From NCBI GenBank assembly GCA_036498265.1, contig DASYFT010000031.1:62001-126000 (forward strand): a DNA stretch of 64,000 bases, written 5' to 3'. This document shows, piece by piece, positions 24,444-32,457 of the stretch. This DNA is from Palsa-744 sp036498265 (lineage in GTDB: Bacteria; Actinomycetota; Thermoleophilia; Solirubrobacterales; Solirubrobacteraceae). The notes under the pieces are model-generated. The model had not been told where the DNA came from, searched no databases, and saw nothing but the letters and a program-made list of their open reading frames with translations. Every line of letters begins with the position of its first letter. Within the stretch, counting starts at the first letter, position 1. Both the position numbers and the translations under genes were made by a program.

Positions 24444-26717
24444 ATGCCGGTCCGCGCCGTCCGACGCTGTCTCCTCTCTGCGCTCGCCGTGTTGGCGACC
24501 GGCGCGGCCACCACGGCGCCGGCGGACGCCAGCTATGGCGAACTGATGCGCTTCGGCTCGGCTGGGCCGGCGCAGACACAGTTCAACGAGACTGGTGCCG
24601 AGGTTGCCTTCGGGGTGGATCCGACCGACAACAGCAGCTACGTCGGCGACGAGCCCGAACCGGGCAAATTCCGCATCCAGAAGTTCAACGTCAAAGGCGA
24701 ATTCGTAGCCGAAACGCAGTTCGAATTCAAAAACTCGGAAGAAGTCGGCAACGGCATCCAGGGTATCGCGATCGATCCGAAGACCGCCGAAAATCCAGAA
24801 GGCCGCATCTACGCACTGTCGGTGGTGCCGCGCAGCGAAACCGCCGAATTCGACCCGGGGGCGAGCGCCGCGGGCAGCATCTACGCCTTCAAGACCGAAC
24901 CCAACGGCACGAAACTCGAACCGGCCGCCGGCACCAAAGAAAGCGAACTCAAGAAACAGGGACTTCTCGTGTCGCTTCACCCGCAGGGGAAAAAACTCGG
25001 TGAACCGCTGCTGGAACCGAGCGGCATCGCGGCCGACCCCAAGACCCACGACATCGTCGTCATGGGCAAGGAAGACCGGGAACCTGAAGAACCGGCGCTG
25101 AGGGTCGCGTTCGAGCGCGTCACCTCGAAAGGGCTAATCCGGCCTGCACGCTACGTCGACAAGGGCGAAACGCCCTTCTTCGCCTCCGAAGAGGCGACGT
25201 CTCCGGCCGTCTCGAGCTCGGGCAAGGTCTACGTCGTGGGTGGCACGCTCGTCGCGGGGAACGAAGAATTCTTCGAACAGATCGACGAAATCCCGGCCAA
25301 CTTCGAATCCAGCGAAGCTCCGAAGCCGGCGGTCAAGTTCACCTCGCCCGAACCGAACATCGTGTCGTTCCCGCCCGGCTCCCCGGCGCCAAGCGAAGGC
25401 GGCGCGCTGTCGATCGCGCCAGACGGCAGCTTCTACGCATACGCCGCGATCAAACACGAAGAACCGGGTGGGACCTTCAGCCCGAGCTTCGGTGCGGTGG
25501 CGTTCAGCTCCGCCGGCGCCGAGATCGGATGGACCGGCGGGCAGGTCTGGACGAAGCTATCAGGCACCGTCAAGTGCGCGATCAGCTTCGAAGGCCATCC
25601 CGTCGTCGCGGCGGGGAGCGAAGGCCGAGTCTTCATCTTCGACGCGAATCCAGCGGCCCCCAGCGTTGTCGAGTTCGGGCCGGGCGGCTCAAACTGTCCG
25701 GAAGCGAGCGCAAGCGCTCCCATCGCCAAGGAAAACGGACAGGTCGTCGAAAGCGCGAAACCGAACGCGGAAGTCCTGCTGACCTCGAAGGTGAAGCAGG
25801 CGAACGCCCTCAGCGTCGAATGGAACTTCGGTGACGGGACAGCCACTCAGACCGTGAGCAAGGACGAGTTCGAAACCACCGAAGTGACCCACAAGTTCGC
25901 GAAAGAAGAAACGGTCACGGTCACCGAGACGATCCACACTGACAACCTCGCGACGCCCACCATCGTCAAGCAGCTGAGCCTGAGGGTCGGGAAGCCGCCA
26001 CCGGTCGCCGCGTTCACGGCGCAGGCCAGCGGCCTGACGCTGAAACTCACCGCCAAAGCGAGTGACCCGAACGGCGCCGAAATCACCAAGTACGTCTGGA
26101 ACTTCGGCGACGGGTCCTCGCCCGAAACCAGGACGCCGCCGACCTCGACGATCGAACACACCTACAGCAAAGCGGGCACCTACACGGTGACGCTGGAAGT
26201 GACCGATTCGCTCGGCATCACGGGCCACAGAAGCGAAAACGTGACCGTCTCGAGCCCGCCACCGCCGCCGCCGCCGCCGCCACCGCCACCACCGCCACCG
26301 CCACCGGGCAACACCACGACTCCTCCGGGCACCTCGATTGTTCCTCCGCCGGGAACGGGCGTCCTGCCCTACATCGCGAGCCTCGCCAAGACCTCGCTGG
26401 TCGTAAGCAAGGCAGGTGTGCTCCAGCTCGTCGTGAACTGCGCCGGCAAGAGCAGCTGCACGGGGACGGTAGCGCTGAAGACTCTGAAGGCGGTCAGCTC
26501 GGGTAAGCACAAGGCGATCCTGACGCTCACCTCCGGCTCCTTCACGCTTGCGGGCGGCCAGGTCAAGACGCTGAAGCTTCATCTCTCGCCGAAGGCGAAG
26601 GCCCTGCTGGCTCGCTCGCACGTGCTGCGAGTCCGAGCCACGATCGTCGCGCGCGACTCGCAGGGGGCAATGCATACGACGCAATACCTGGTCACGCTGC
26701 GCGCCTCCAAGCACTGA
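24444..26717 (+). CDS. Secreted PKD-domain protein with polyproline hinge
   Basis: The 757-residue exported protein has a signal peptide core LLSALAVLATGAATTAPADA. An N-terminal half of NHL/propeller-like strands follows (GIQGIAIDPKT, PSGIAADPKTHDIVVMG, SSSGKVYVVGG). Two PKD-type domains carry VEWNFGDGTATQTV and KYVWNFGDGSSPET followed by HTYSKAGTYTVTLEV. A run of 17 prolines comes next, then a C-terminal beta-domain containing a Cys pair (CAGKSSC). I chose the ATG at 24444 because the signal follows at once. An ATG at 24363 would overlap the preceding gene and add 27 residues. Glu is almost always GAA. PKD domains usually mediate surface interactions. Confidence 0.78.
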   Translation: MPVRAVRRCLLSALAVLATGAATTAPADASYGELMRFGSAGPAQTQFNETGAEVAFGVDPTDNSSYVGDEPEPGKFRIQKFNVKGEFVAETQFEFKNSEEVGNGIQGIAIDPKTAENPEGRIYALSVVPRSETAEFDPGASAAGSIYAFKTEPNGTKLEPAAGTKESELKKQGLLVSLHPQGKKLGEPLLEPSGIAADPKTHDIVVMGKEDREPEEPALRVAFERVTSKGLIRPARYVDKGETPFFASEEATSPAVSSSGKVYVVGGTLVAGNEEFFEQIDEIPANFESSEAPKPAVKFTSPEPNIVSFPPGSPAPSEGGALSIAPDGSFYAYAAIKHEEPGGTFSPSFGAVAFSSAGAEIGWTGGQVWTKLSGTVKCAISFEGHPVVAAGSEGRVFIFDANPAAPSVVEFGPGGSNCPEASASAPIAKENGQVVESAKPNAEVLLTSKVKQANALSVEWNFGDGTATQTVSKDEFETTEVTHKFAKEETVTVTETIHTDNLATPTIVKQLSLRVGKPPPVAAFTAQASGLTLKLTAKASDPNGAEITKYVWNFGDGSSPETRTPPTSTIEHTYSKAGTYTVTLEVTDSLGITGHRSENVTVSSPPPPPPPPPPPPPPPPPGNTTTPPGTSIVPPPGTGVLPYIASLAKTSLVVSKAGVLQLVVNCAGKSSCTGTVALKTLKAVSSGKHKAILTLTSGSFTLAGGQVKTLKLHLSPKAKALLARSHVLRVRATIVARDSQGAMHTTQYLVTLRASKH
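26256..26306 (+). repeat. Polyproline-coding CCG/CCA microsatellite
   Basis: Seventeen consecutive proline codons, CCG and CCA only, separate the second PKD domain from the C-terminal domain. Such tracts act as rigid spacers and usually need EF-P for translation. The repeat is length-unstable by nature, so copy number may vary between strains. Confidence 0.95.
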
Positions 26718-26829
26718 CGGACACAATCAGCGCGCTGGGCTCGAGTAATTGAAAGGGTGCCGCAGTGTCCCATTTGGGGCCACCCGCTCGGTGCGGCTTC
26801 AACGCTGTATGAAACGACAAAATCGGGAT

Positions 26830-26846
26830 GTTACGATCCGGTGAAC
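26830..26846 (+). promoter_or_regulatory. Weak Pho-box-like pair upstream of the third pstS-like gene
   Basis: In the 249-base gap before the PstS-like gene, GTTAC (26830) and GTGAA (26841) lie 11 bases apart, within the most AT-rich part of the gap. Only one unit matches well, so this is a tentative site. The rest of the gap shows no other recognised element. Confidence 0.25.
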
Positions 26847-26966
26847 GGCGCCCGATAACCAGATTTGTAACCTCAGAACCACCTCCCGCTGAGAGAGTCC
26901 CGCCAATGGGAGTAGGGCTCCCATACATCCAGCAATGGAAGCTGCTAACCAGGAGGTAGTCAAGCA

Positions 26967-28349
26967 ATGACGTCTTTCTCCGCACGCAGGCTCATTCCAG
27001 CGTGCATCGTCTCTGCGGCCGCGCTGGTCGCGCTCGCAGCGCCCGGCGCCGCCAACGCGGCGCTCGGCACGCAGTGCTCGGGTTCGAACATCACCGGGCA
27101 GGGGTCCTCACTGCAGAAACTTGCGCAGGGCGTGTGGGACCCGGCGTTCAACACACAGCTCGAGAAACACGCGTGCAACGGCACGCAGGGCACGAAAGGG
27201 ACGCCGACCGTCAGCTACAGCTCGACGGGCAGCGGTGCCGGGCTGAAGTCGTGGGGCGTGGGCAAAGTGGAACACCACTATGAAGCCACGAACGCGTTCG
27301 TCGGCACCGACGAAGCACCGAACCCCACGGCGAAAGGCGAAATCGAAGAAAACGAGATCAGCCTGATCCCGAAGACGGTCGCAACCGTTCCCGTTCTTCA
27401 GGCAGCGGTCGCGGTCATCGTGAACCTGCCTGAAAAATGCGTCGGGACGAGCACGTCCAACAAAGGCCGCCTGGTGCTGAACAACAGCACGCTCGAGGCG
27501 ATCTGGCGCGGCTCGATTACGAAGTGGAGCGAAATCAAAGAAAACGGTGACAAAGTCAGCGGGACGGGCTGCAACCCCGAAACGCCGATCCAGCACATCG
27601 TTCGCTTCGACGGCTCGGGTACGACGCACATCTTCAAGAAGTACCTCGGGCTGATCAGCAAAACGTCGTTTGAAACGACGAACTTCGCCGGCGAAAGCAC
27701 GGGCAGCAAGACGTGGGATGAAATCGCTGAAGGTCCGGAAAACACCAGCTGGCCGACGGCTGACGCCGTGAAACGGCCGGGAGCAAAGGGCGGCGGAGAA
27801 CTCGTCTCCCTCGTCGCGGCGACCCCCAGCTCGATCGGCTACGCCAACGTGGCGGACGCTCGTGCGAACACCAAATTCATCCCGCCGGAAGGTGGGGCGA
27901 ACAAGGCAACGTTCTGGGTCCCGATCCAGAACAAAACGATCGAACCGGTCACCTACCAGGACCCGGCGAGCAACAAAGAGATCGCAAAACTCGGCGAATC
28001 AAACTGCGCCAAAGAGGAATACACCAACGGCACGGTTGCTTTCCCGCCCGCCAACGTGCAGGAAAGCTGGAGTGAAGTCACGACCAAGACGGTCGAGCCC
28101 AAATACACGATCTGCGGGCTGACGTTCGACCTCGCGTTCATCGGCGGCTACAGCGACTACACGGGAACGAGCCTGGAAGAGGCCACAACGGTCAACAACT
28201 TCCTGCAGTTCGTGCTCGACCCGGTCTCCGAAAAAGAAGCCAACAAAAAAGCCGGTGGTCAGTTCCTGATCAAGAACCACGACTACGAGCCGCTCGTTGG
28301 AACGGTTCTCAAAGAGGCCCAGCAGGGCGCAGCGAAAATCTCGTACTAG
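26967..28349 (+). CDS. PstS-like phosphate-binding protein, third copy
   Basis: The 460-residue protein has a type I signal peptide (ending about residue 31, PGAANA) and PstS/PBP-like landmarks: ITGQGSSLQKLAQGVW, SYSSTGSGAGLKSWG, NAFVGTDEAPNP, LEAIWRGSITKWSEI and VRFDGSGTTHIFKKYL. It is about 100 residues longer than typical PstS, with Thr/Asn-rich inserts in the second lobe. A strong AGGAGG lies about 10 bases before the ATG. No permease or ATPase genes are beside it. Glu and Lys codons are largely GAA and AAA. It could supply one of the two Pst channels, act as a phosphate sensor, or be an alkaline-phosphatase-like surface binder. The first is most likely. Confidence 0.85.
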   Translation: MTSFSARRLIPACIVSAAALVALAAPGAANAALGTQCSGSNITGQGSSLQKLAQGVWDPAFNTQLEKHACNGTQGTKGTPTVSYSSTGSGAGLKSWGVGKVEHHYEATNAFVGTDEAPNPTAKGEIEENEISLIPKTVATVPVLQAAVAVIVNLPEKCVGTSTSNKGRLVLNNSTLEAIWRGSITKWSEIKENGDKVSGTGCNPETPIQHIVRFDGSGTTHIFKKYLGLISKTSFETTNFAGESTGSKTWDEIAEGPENTSWPTADAVKRPGAKGGGELVSLVAATPSSIGYANVADARANTKFIPPEGGANKATFWVPIQNKTIEPVTYQDPASNKEIAKLGESNCAKEEYTNGTVAFPPANVQESWSEVTTKTVEPKYTICGLTFDLAFIGGYSDYTGTSLEEATTVNNFLQFVLDPVSEKEANKKAGGQFLIKNHDYEPLVGTVLKEAQQGAAKISY

Positions 28350-28410
28350 AGGGATGACGAGACAGCCACCGCGACGGACCGGCGGCGGCTGAGCGGAAGA
28401 GGGGTACCGG

Positions 28411-28439
28411 CCGGGCCGTCCCAGGAGGGGGCGGCCCGG
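28411..28439. terminator. Strong hairpin between convergent genes
   Basis: CCGGGCCG (28411-28418) pairs perfectly with CGGCCCGG (28432-28439) around a 13-base loop. It lies 62 bases after the PstS-like stop and just past the end of the convergent minus-strand gene, so it may stop transcription from both sides. There is no clear T-run, common for high-GC terminators. Confidence 0.6.
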
Positions 28440-28454
28440 TCGTCGTTTGTCCGC

Positions 28455-28838
28455 TCAGGTTCGCGCCGGCGAGCGGGTGCCGTGGCGGCGGAGCACCCGC
28501 GGGCTGCGTACGAGATGCCCGTCGGGGCGGCGGGCGGCGGGCCGTGTCAGGCCCGGCCCGGGCGCCGACAGGTCGTCGGCCAGGCTGCGCAGCTGGACGG
28601 GATCGGGGCAGTCCCAGACGGTGAGTCCGGAGATGCTGAGCACGGGGGCGCCTTCGTCGGGCGCAGGCGCCGGGGCGGTCGGGTTCGCGTCGGTGCGCGC
28701 GACTAGGCGGCAGGCTGCCACGACGATCGCGACGATCGCAAGCCAGACGAGAGGGATGATCAAAAAGAGCATGCCGCCTAAGGGACTCCGCCGGAGCGTA
28801 TTCCTGTCTTCGGACTCGGAAGGCCCTGACTTGAGCAT
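28455..28838 (-). CDS. Small single-pass membrane protein, unknown
   Basis: The product of up to 127 residues has one clear membrane helix (MLFLIIPLVWLAIVAIVVAA at 23-42), then a Pro/Ala linker and a basic C-terminus. The start could be the ATG at 28838 or the ATG at 28772 that begins the helix directly. Neither has a convincing ribosome-binding site. No family is recognised. It lies between a terminator-like hairpin and the TauE/SafE gene, 47 bases from the end of the latter and on the same strand, so it may be co-transcribed with it. Confidence 0.5.
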   Translation of the reverse strand: MLKSGPSESEDRNTLRRSPLGGMLFLIIPLVWLAIVAIVVAACRLVARTDANPTAPAPAPDEGAPVLSISGLTVWDCPDPVQLRSLADDLSAPGPGLTRPAARRPDGHLVRSPRVLRRHGTRSPART

Positions 28839-28885
28839 TCGGAACGGCGCTGGACACGTCCACGGACGTGATCCGCTACCGGCGG

Positions 28886-29830
28886 CTAATCGATCTCTGC
28901 GACGTAGCTCGCCTCAGGCGCGTCCGAAACGTCCGGTGCGTCGAGCTCCGCGCGCGCATCCGCCGTCTGCCAGGGCCGCTTCACGAACACCCAGCCGGCG
29001 CCCCCGACCGCCAGGATCCCGCACAGGATCCAGCCGAGCGCGGTCGTGCCGATACCGATGTACTTCAGGCCCGAGGCGGCGACGACGAACGTGATCACCG
29101 GCCTGACGTAGCGGTCCGGCGCGCTCGAGGAGAACAGCGAGCCGACCAGCACGGCGGGCACGCTGCCGATGATCAGCGAGACGGTGACCGCGAGTTCGAC
29201 GTGCCCGAAGGCGAGCGCGCCGAGTGCCGCCGCCAGCGTCAGCGGGACGGCCTGGGTGAGGTCGGTTCCGACGAGCTGGTTGGCGCCGAGCATCGGGTAG
29301 AGGAACAGAAGCATGATGATCATCAGCGAGCCCGAGCCGACCGACGTGATCCCGACCACGATTCCGCCGATCACGCCGATGCCGATGGTGCGAAGCGGGT
29401 GTGGCACGACCTCGTGGACGACGCCCGTGCGTTCCCGGCCGCCGCGCCGGTCGAGGATGTAACGCAGCACCATCGCCCCCGCGCCCAGCAGCAGCGCGGC
29501 CCCGAGCACGCGCTCGATTTTGGTCTGGGCCGCATTGCCGTTGCCCATCAGGTGCAGCACGTAGGCGCCGAGGAACGCCGCGGGCACCGACCCGATTACC
29601 ATCCACTTGACGAGCTGCAGGTTGACCGTGCCTTTGCGCAGGTGCACGGCTGCTCCGAATGGACGCATCAGAACGGCGGCGACGAGGTCGCTGGAGATCG
29701 CCGCGGACGGCTTGACGCCGAACAGCAGGATCAGCATCGGCGTCATCAGAGCCCCGCCACCGGCGCCGGTCATGCCGACCAGCAGGCCGATGATCGCGCT
29801 GCCCAGGACGATGTAGGGATCGACGTGCAT
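28886..29830 (-). CDS. TauE/SafE (TSUP) family sulfite/sulfonate-type permease
   Basis: This is an integral membrane protein of 314 residues with about eight membrane helices in two related halves. Each half carries the family glycine-rich turn: GMTGAGGGALMTPMLILLFGV near residue 19 and GITSVGSGSLMIIMLLFLYPM near residue 165. TSUP proteins move sulfite, sulfonates, sulfate or related anions across the cytoplasmic membrane. A role in sulfur-anion flux would fit the sulfotransferases and CysNC further along the window, but that link is inference. The C-terminal 40 residues are cytosolic and acidic. The start is an ATG at 29830. The 276-base gap upstream holds the promoter of the divergent polysaccharide genes. 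Confidence 0.88.
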   Translation of the reverse strand: MHVDPYIVLGSAIIGLLVGMTGAGGGALMTPMLILLFGVKPSAAISSDLVAAVLMRPFGAAVHLRKGTVNLQLVKWMVIGSVPAAFLGAYVLHLMGNGNAAQTKIERVLGAALLLGAGAMVLRYILDRRGGRERTGVVHEVVPHPLRTIGIGVIGGIVVGITSVGSGSLMIIMLLFLYPMLGANQLVGTDLTQAVPLTLAAALGALAFGHVELAVTVSLIIGSVPAVLVGSLFSSSAPDRYVRPVITFVVAASGLKYIGIGTTALGWILCGILAVGGAGWVFVKRPWQTADARAELDAPDVSDAPEASYVAEID

Positions 29831-29975
29831 GGCTGTCCCGAGGCGGCACGCGGGCGCGTCAAGCCTCCTGCCGCGCCGACCGCTGCTCCTCCCCGAAGCC
29901 GGGCATGATAGCCCAACACTCCGGGCGAGATCAGCGCTTGATCTCCGAGCAGGCGGGGGTTTCTAAAGGCGGGGC

Positions 29976-30004
29976 TTGCGCTGGATGAGGCTCATGTTTA
30001 TGAT
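29976..30004 (+). promoter_or_regulatory. Sigma-70-type promoter for the polysaccharide locus
   Basis: TTGCGC (29976-29981) and TATGAT (29999-30004) are separated by exactly 17 bases. The -10 matches the consensus at five of six positions. It lies about 100 bases upstream of the first exopolysaccharide gene in a relatively AT-rich patch of the 276-base intergenic region. Nothing else was recognised there. Confidence 0.5.
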
Positions 30005-30106
30005 CGGGGGCTCTGGAGTGGAGGTCACGGAATCTCGACATTTGTTCGGGTCGGTGGGCTCACCATACGGGGGCCTGGTTGTGGCGAGCAAGGAGGCGGA
30101 GGCGCT

Positions 30107-31630
30107 ATGAGTGTCGAGACGGGGAGCGGTAGCGAAGCGGCGAGCGTACCTTGGGCGCCGCGTTCGGCGTTGCCGGAGTCCAGGGGCTTCCTGGGGCTGG
30201 GGACGCGGCGTCGCATGGCCGTCTCGGGTGGGATCTCCGAGGTTCGCGGCCCGGCTGCGTGCATGCGCAGGGACGCGCTCTTCCGTCGCATGCTCCTCGT
30301 GGCGGACGTCGTCGCCATCGTCGGGGCGTTCGTCCTGACCGTCGAGCTCTCCAGCCGCTCGGTTCAGCTCACCTGGGTGGCGATCGCCGCGGTCCCGATC
30401 CTGCTGGTCGGCGCGAAGCTCACCGGCCTGTACGACCGGGACGAGACGCTCCTGCGCAAGACCACGCTGGACGAGGCACCGAAGCTCTTCCAGCTGGCCA
30501 CGCTGTGCGCGCTCGTGGCGTGGCTGACCGGAGGCCTGCTCGTCAAGGGGCAGCTCAACCACCACGAGGCCCTCTTCCTGTGGCTCGCGCTTGCCGGTCT
30601 GCTGATCCTCGCCCGCGCCAGCTCGCGCGCGATCTCGCTTCGCATCTCCCCGGTGGAGCGATGCCTGTTCATCGGCGATGAGGTCTCGGCCGAGACGATC
30701 CGCTCCAAGCTCTCCGGTCACGGCGGGGTCAAGGCGAAGGTGGTCGCGCATCTCGATCTCGACAAGGTCGCGCCGTGGTCGACGGACAGCTTCTCCGAAG
30801 CCAGGCTCGCCGAGATCCGCGACCTGGCGCGCACACTCGATGTGCACCGCGCGATCATCGCGCCTCGCAGCGCCGACGCGGGGGAGATGCTCAACCTCGT
30901 GCGCACCCTCAAGGCCGTCGGGGTGAGGGTCAGCGTGCTGCCACGGCTGCTCGAGGTGGTCGGCTCCTCCGTCGAGTTCGACGATCTCCACGGCGTGACC
31001 GTCATGGGTGTCCGGCGGTTCGACCTGACCCGCTCATCGGCCGCCTTCAAGCGCGCCTTCGATGTGCTCGGCGCGTCGGTCGGCCTGCTGGCGATCTCGC
31101 CGCTGATGATCGCGATCGCGGTCGCGATCAAGCTCGACAGCCGCGGTCCGGTCTTCTTCCGGCAGCTGCGCGTCGGCCGCCACGGACACCGCTTCCAGAT
31201 GCTCAAGTTCCGGACGATGGTTCCGGAGGCGGAGGAGATGAAGGAGTCGCTTCGGCATCGCAACGAGGCGAAGGAGGGGCTGTTCAAGATCGCGCTCGAC
31301 CCTCGCGTGACGCGTGTGGGGCGCCTCCTGCGTAGGAGCGCCCTCGATGAGCTGCCGCAGCTGCTGAACATCGTCAGAGGCGAGATGAGCCTCGTGGGAC
31401 CGCGGCCCCTCGTCATCGAGGAGGACCAGCGGATCGAGGGCTGGCACCGCCGCCGCCTCGAGCTGATGCCGGGCATGACCGGGCCGTGGCAGATCCTCGG
31501 CCCCGCGCGAGTGCCGCTCCGAGAGATGGTCGCGATCGACTACCTGTACGTCGCCAACTGGTCGCTGTGGACCGACATCAAGATCCTGCTGCGCACCGTG
31601 CCGCACGTGCTCGGCCGCCGCGGCCTGTAG
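30107..31630 (+). CDS. Polyprenyl glycosylphosphotransferase (WbaP/CpsE type)
   Basis: This enzyme starts polysaccharide repeat-unit assembly by moving a sugar-1-phosphate onto undecaprenyl phosphate at the membrane. The 507-residue protein has a variable N-terminus, about four membrane helices in the first half (from DVVAIVGAFVLTVEL), a CoA-binding-like middle domain, and the bacterial sugar transferase domain. That domain shows KRAFDVLGASVGLLAISPLM, SRGPVFFRQLRVGRHG, MLKFRTM, RVGRLLRRSALDELPQLLNIVRGEMSLVGPRP (read in parts) and PGMTGPWQI. AAGGAGG lies 10 bases before the ATG. As first gene downstream of a promoter it opens the exopolysaccharide locus. Confidence 0.93.
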   Translation: MSVETGSGSEAASVPWAPRSALPESRGFLGLGTRRRMAVSGGISEVRGPAACMRRDALFRRMLLVADVVAIVGAFVLTVELSSRSVQLTWVAIAAVPILLVGAKLTGLYDRDETLLRKTTLDEAPKLFQLATLCALVAWLTGGLLVKGQLNHHEALFLWLALAGLLILARASSRAISLRISPVERCLFIGDEVSAETIRSKLSGHGGVKAKVVAHLDLDKVAPWSTDSFSEARLAEIRDLARTLDVHRAIIAPRSADAGEMLNLVRTLKAVGVRVSVLPRLLEVVGSSVEFDDLHGVTVMGVRRFDLTRSSAAFKRAFDVLGASVGLLAISPLMIAIAVAIKLDSRGPVFFRQLRVGRHGHRFQMLKFRTMVPEAEEMKESLRHRNEAKEGLFKIALDPRVTRVGRLLRRSALDELPQLLNIVRGEMSLVGPRPLVIEEDQRIEGWHRRRLELMPGMTGPWQILGPARVPLREMVAIDYLYVANWSLWTDIKILLRTVPHVLGRRGL

Positions 31631-31641
31631 CTCTCGCCTGA

Positions 31642-32457
31642 GTGCTCTACGTCGCAACGGCGCATTTCAGGTCGCCGCGCTGGATCGAGATCCAGGCTGC
31701 ATACCTGCGCAAGCACATCACGGTCCCGTACCAGACCTGGTCCTCGCTCGAGGAGATCGACCCGGCCTACGGCTCGCACTTCGACCGCATCCTCGAGCAG
31801 CGCGGTCCCCATGCGGGCAAGCTGAACCACCTCGCGATGGAGATCGCCGAGGAGGCCGACGACGACGACCTGCTGATGTTCCTCGATGGCGACGCCTTTC
31901 CGATCGCCGACCCGATGCCGCTCATCGAGGACGGTCTCGGTCGGGGCGAGCTCGTCGCCGTGCGGCGAGCCGAGAACCTCGATGAGCCGCAGCCACACCC
32001 GTGTTTCTGCGTCACCACCGTGGGGACGTGGCGCCGGCTCCCCGGCGACTGGTCCGCCGGCCCCGCCTGGCCGGGGCCGAGGGGCCTGCGCCGCAGCGAC
32101 GTCGGCGGCAACCTCCTGCGGCGGCTCGAACTCACCCACACCCCATGGGTCGACATCCTGCGGAGCAACCGCCGCAACCTCGACCCCGTCTACTTCGCGG
32201 TTTACGGCGACGTCGTCTACCACCACGGCGCCGGCTTCCGCGCCGGCGGGCCCAGCGGGACCCATCGTGAGGCAGAAGGCCCGAGGCCTCTGCCGGGCCG
32301 GGAGGTGCCGGTGCTCGGCAGGGCCATGAAGGCGATCCAGGTACGGCGCGTGGTGTCATGGGAACGGCGGACCCAGAAGCGCCGGATCGAGCTCTCGAAC
32401 CGGATCTACGAGAGGATCCGCTCCGGCGGCACCGACTGGCTCGCCGAGCTGATCTGA
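31642..32457 (+). CDS. Probable GT-A-fold glycosyltransferase, unclassified
   Basis: The 271-residue protein contains LLMFLDGDAFPIAD near residue 80, a DxD-type nucleotide-sugar/metal motif typical of GT-A transferases, and a possible catalytic region VYHHGAGFR near 192. It has no signal or membrane helix. The closest general resemblance is to small uncharacterised GT-A proteins in capsule loci. It starts with GTG 11 bases after the glycosylphosphotransferase stop, so the two are probably co-transcribed. Its last 52 bases overlap the convergent GT4 gene on the other strand. Confidence 0.65.
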   Translation: MLYVATAHFRSPRWIEIQAAYLRKHITVPYQTWSSLEEIDPAYGSHFDRILEQRGPHAGKLNHLAMEIAEEADDDDLLMFLDGDAFPIADPMPLIEDGLGRGELVAVRRAENLDEPQPHPCFCVTTVGTWRRLPGDWSAGPAWPGPRGLRRSDVGGNLLRRLELTHTPWVDILRSNRRNLDPVYFAVYGDVVYHHGAGFRAGGPSGTHREAEGPRPLPGREVPVLGRAMKAIQVRRVVSWERRTQKRRIELSNRIYERIRSGGTDWLAELI

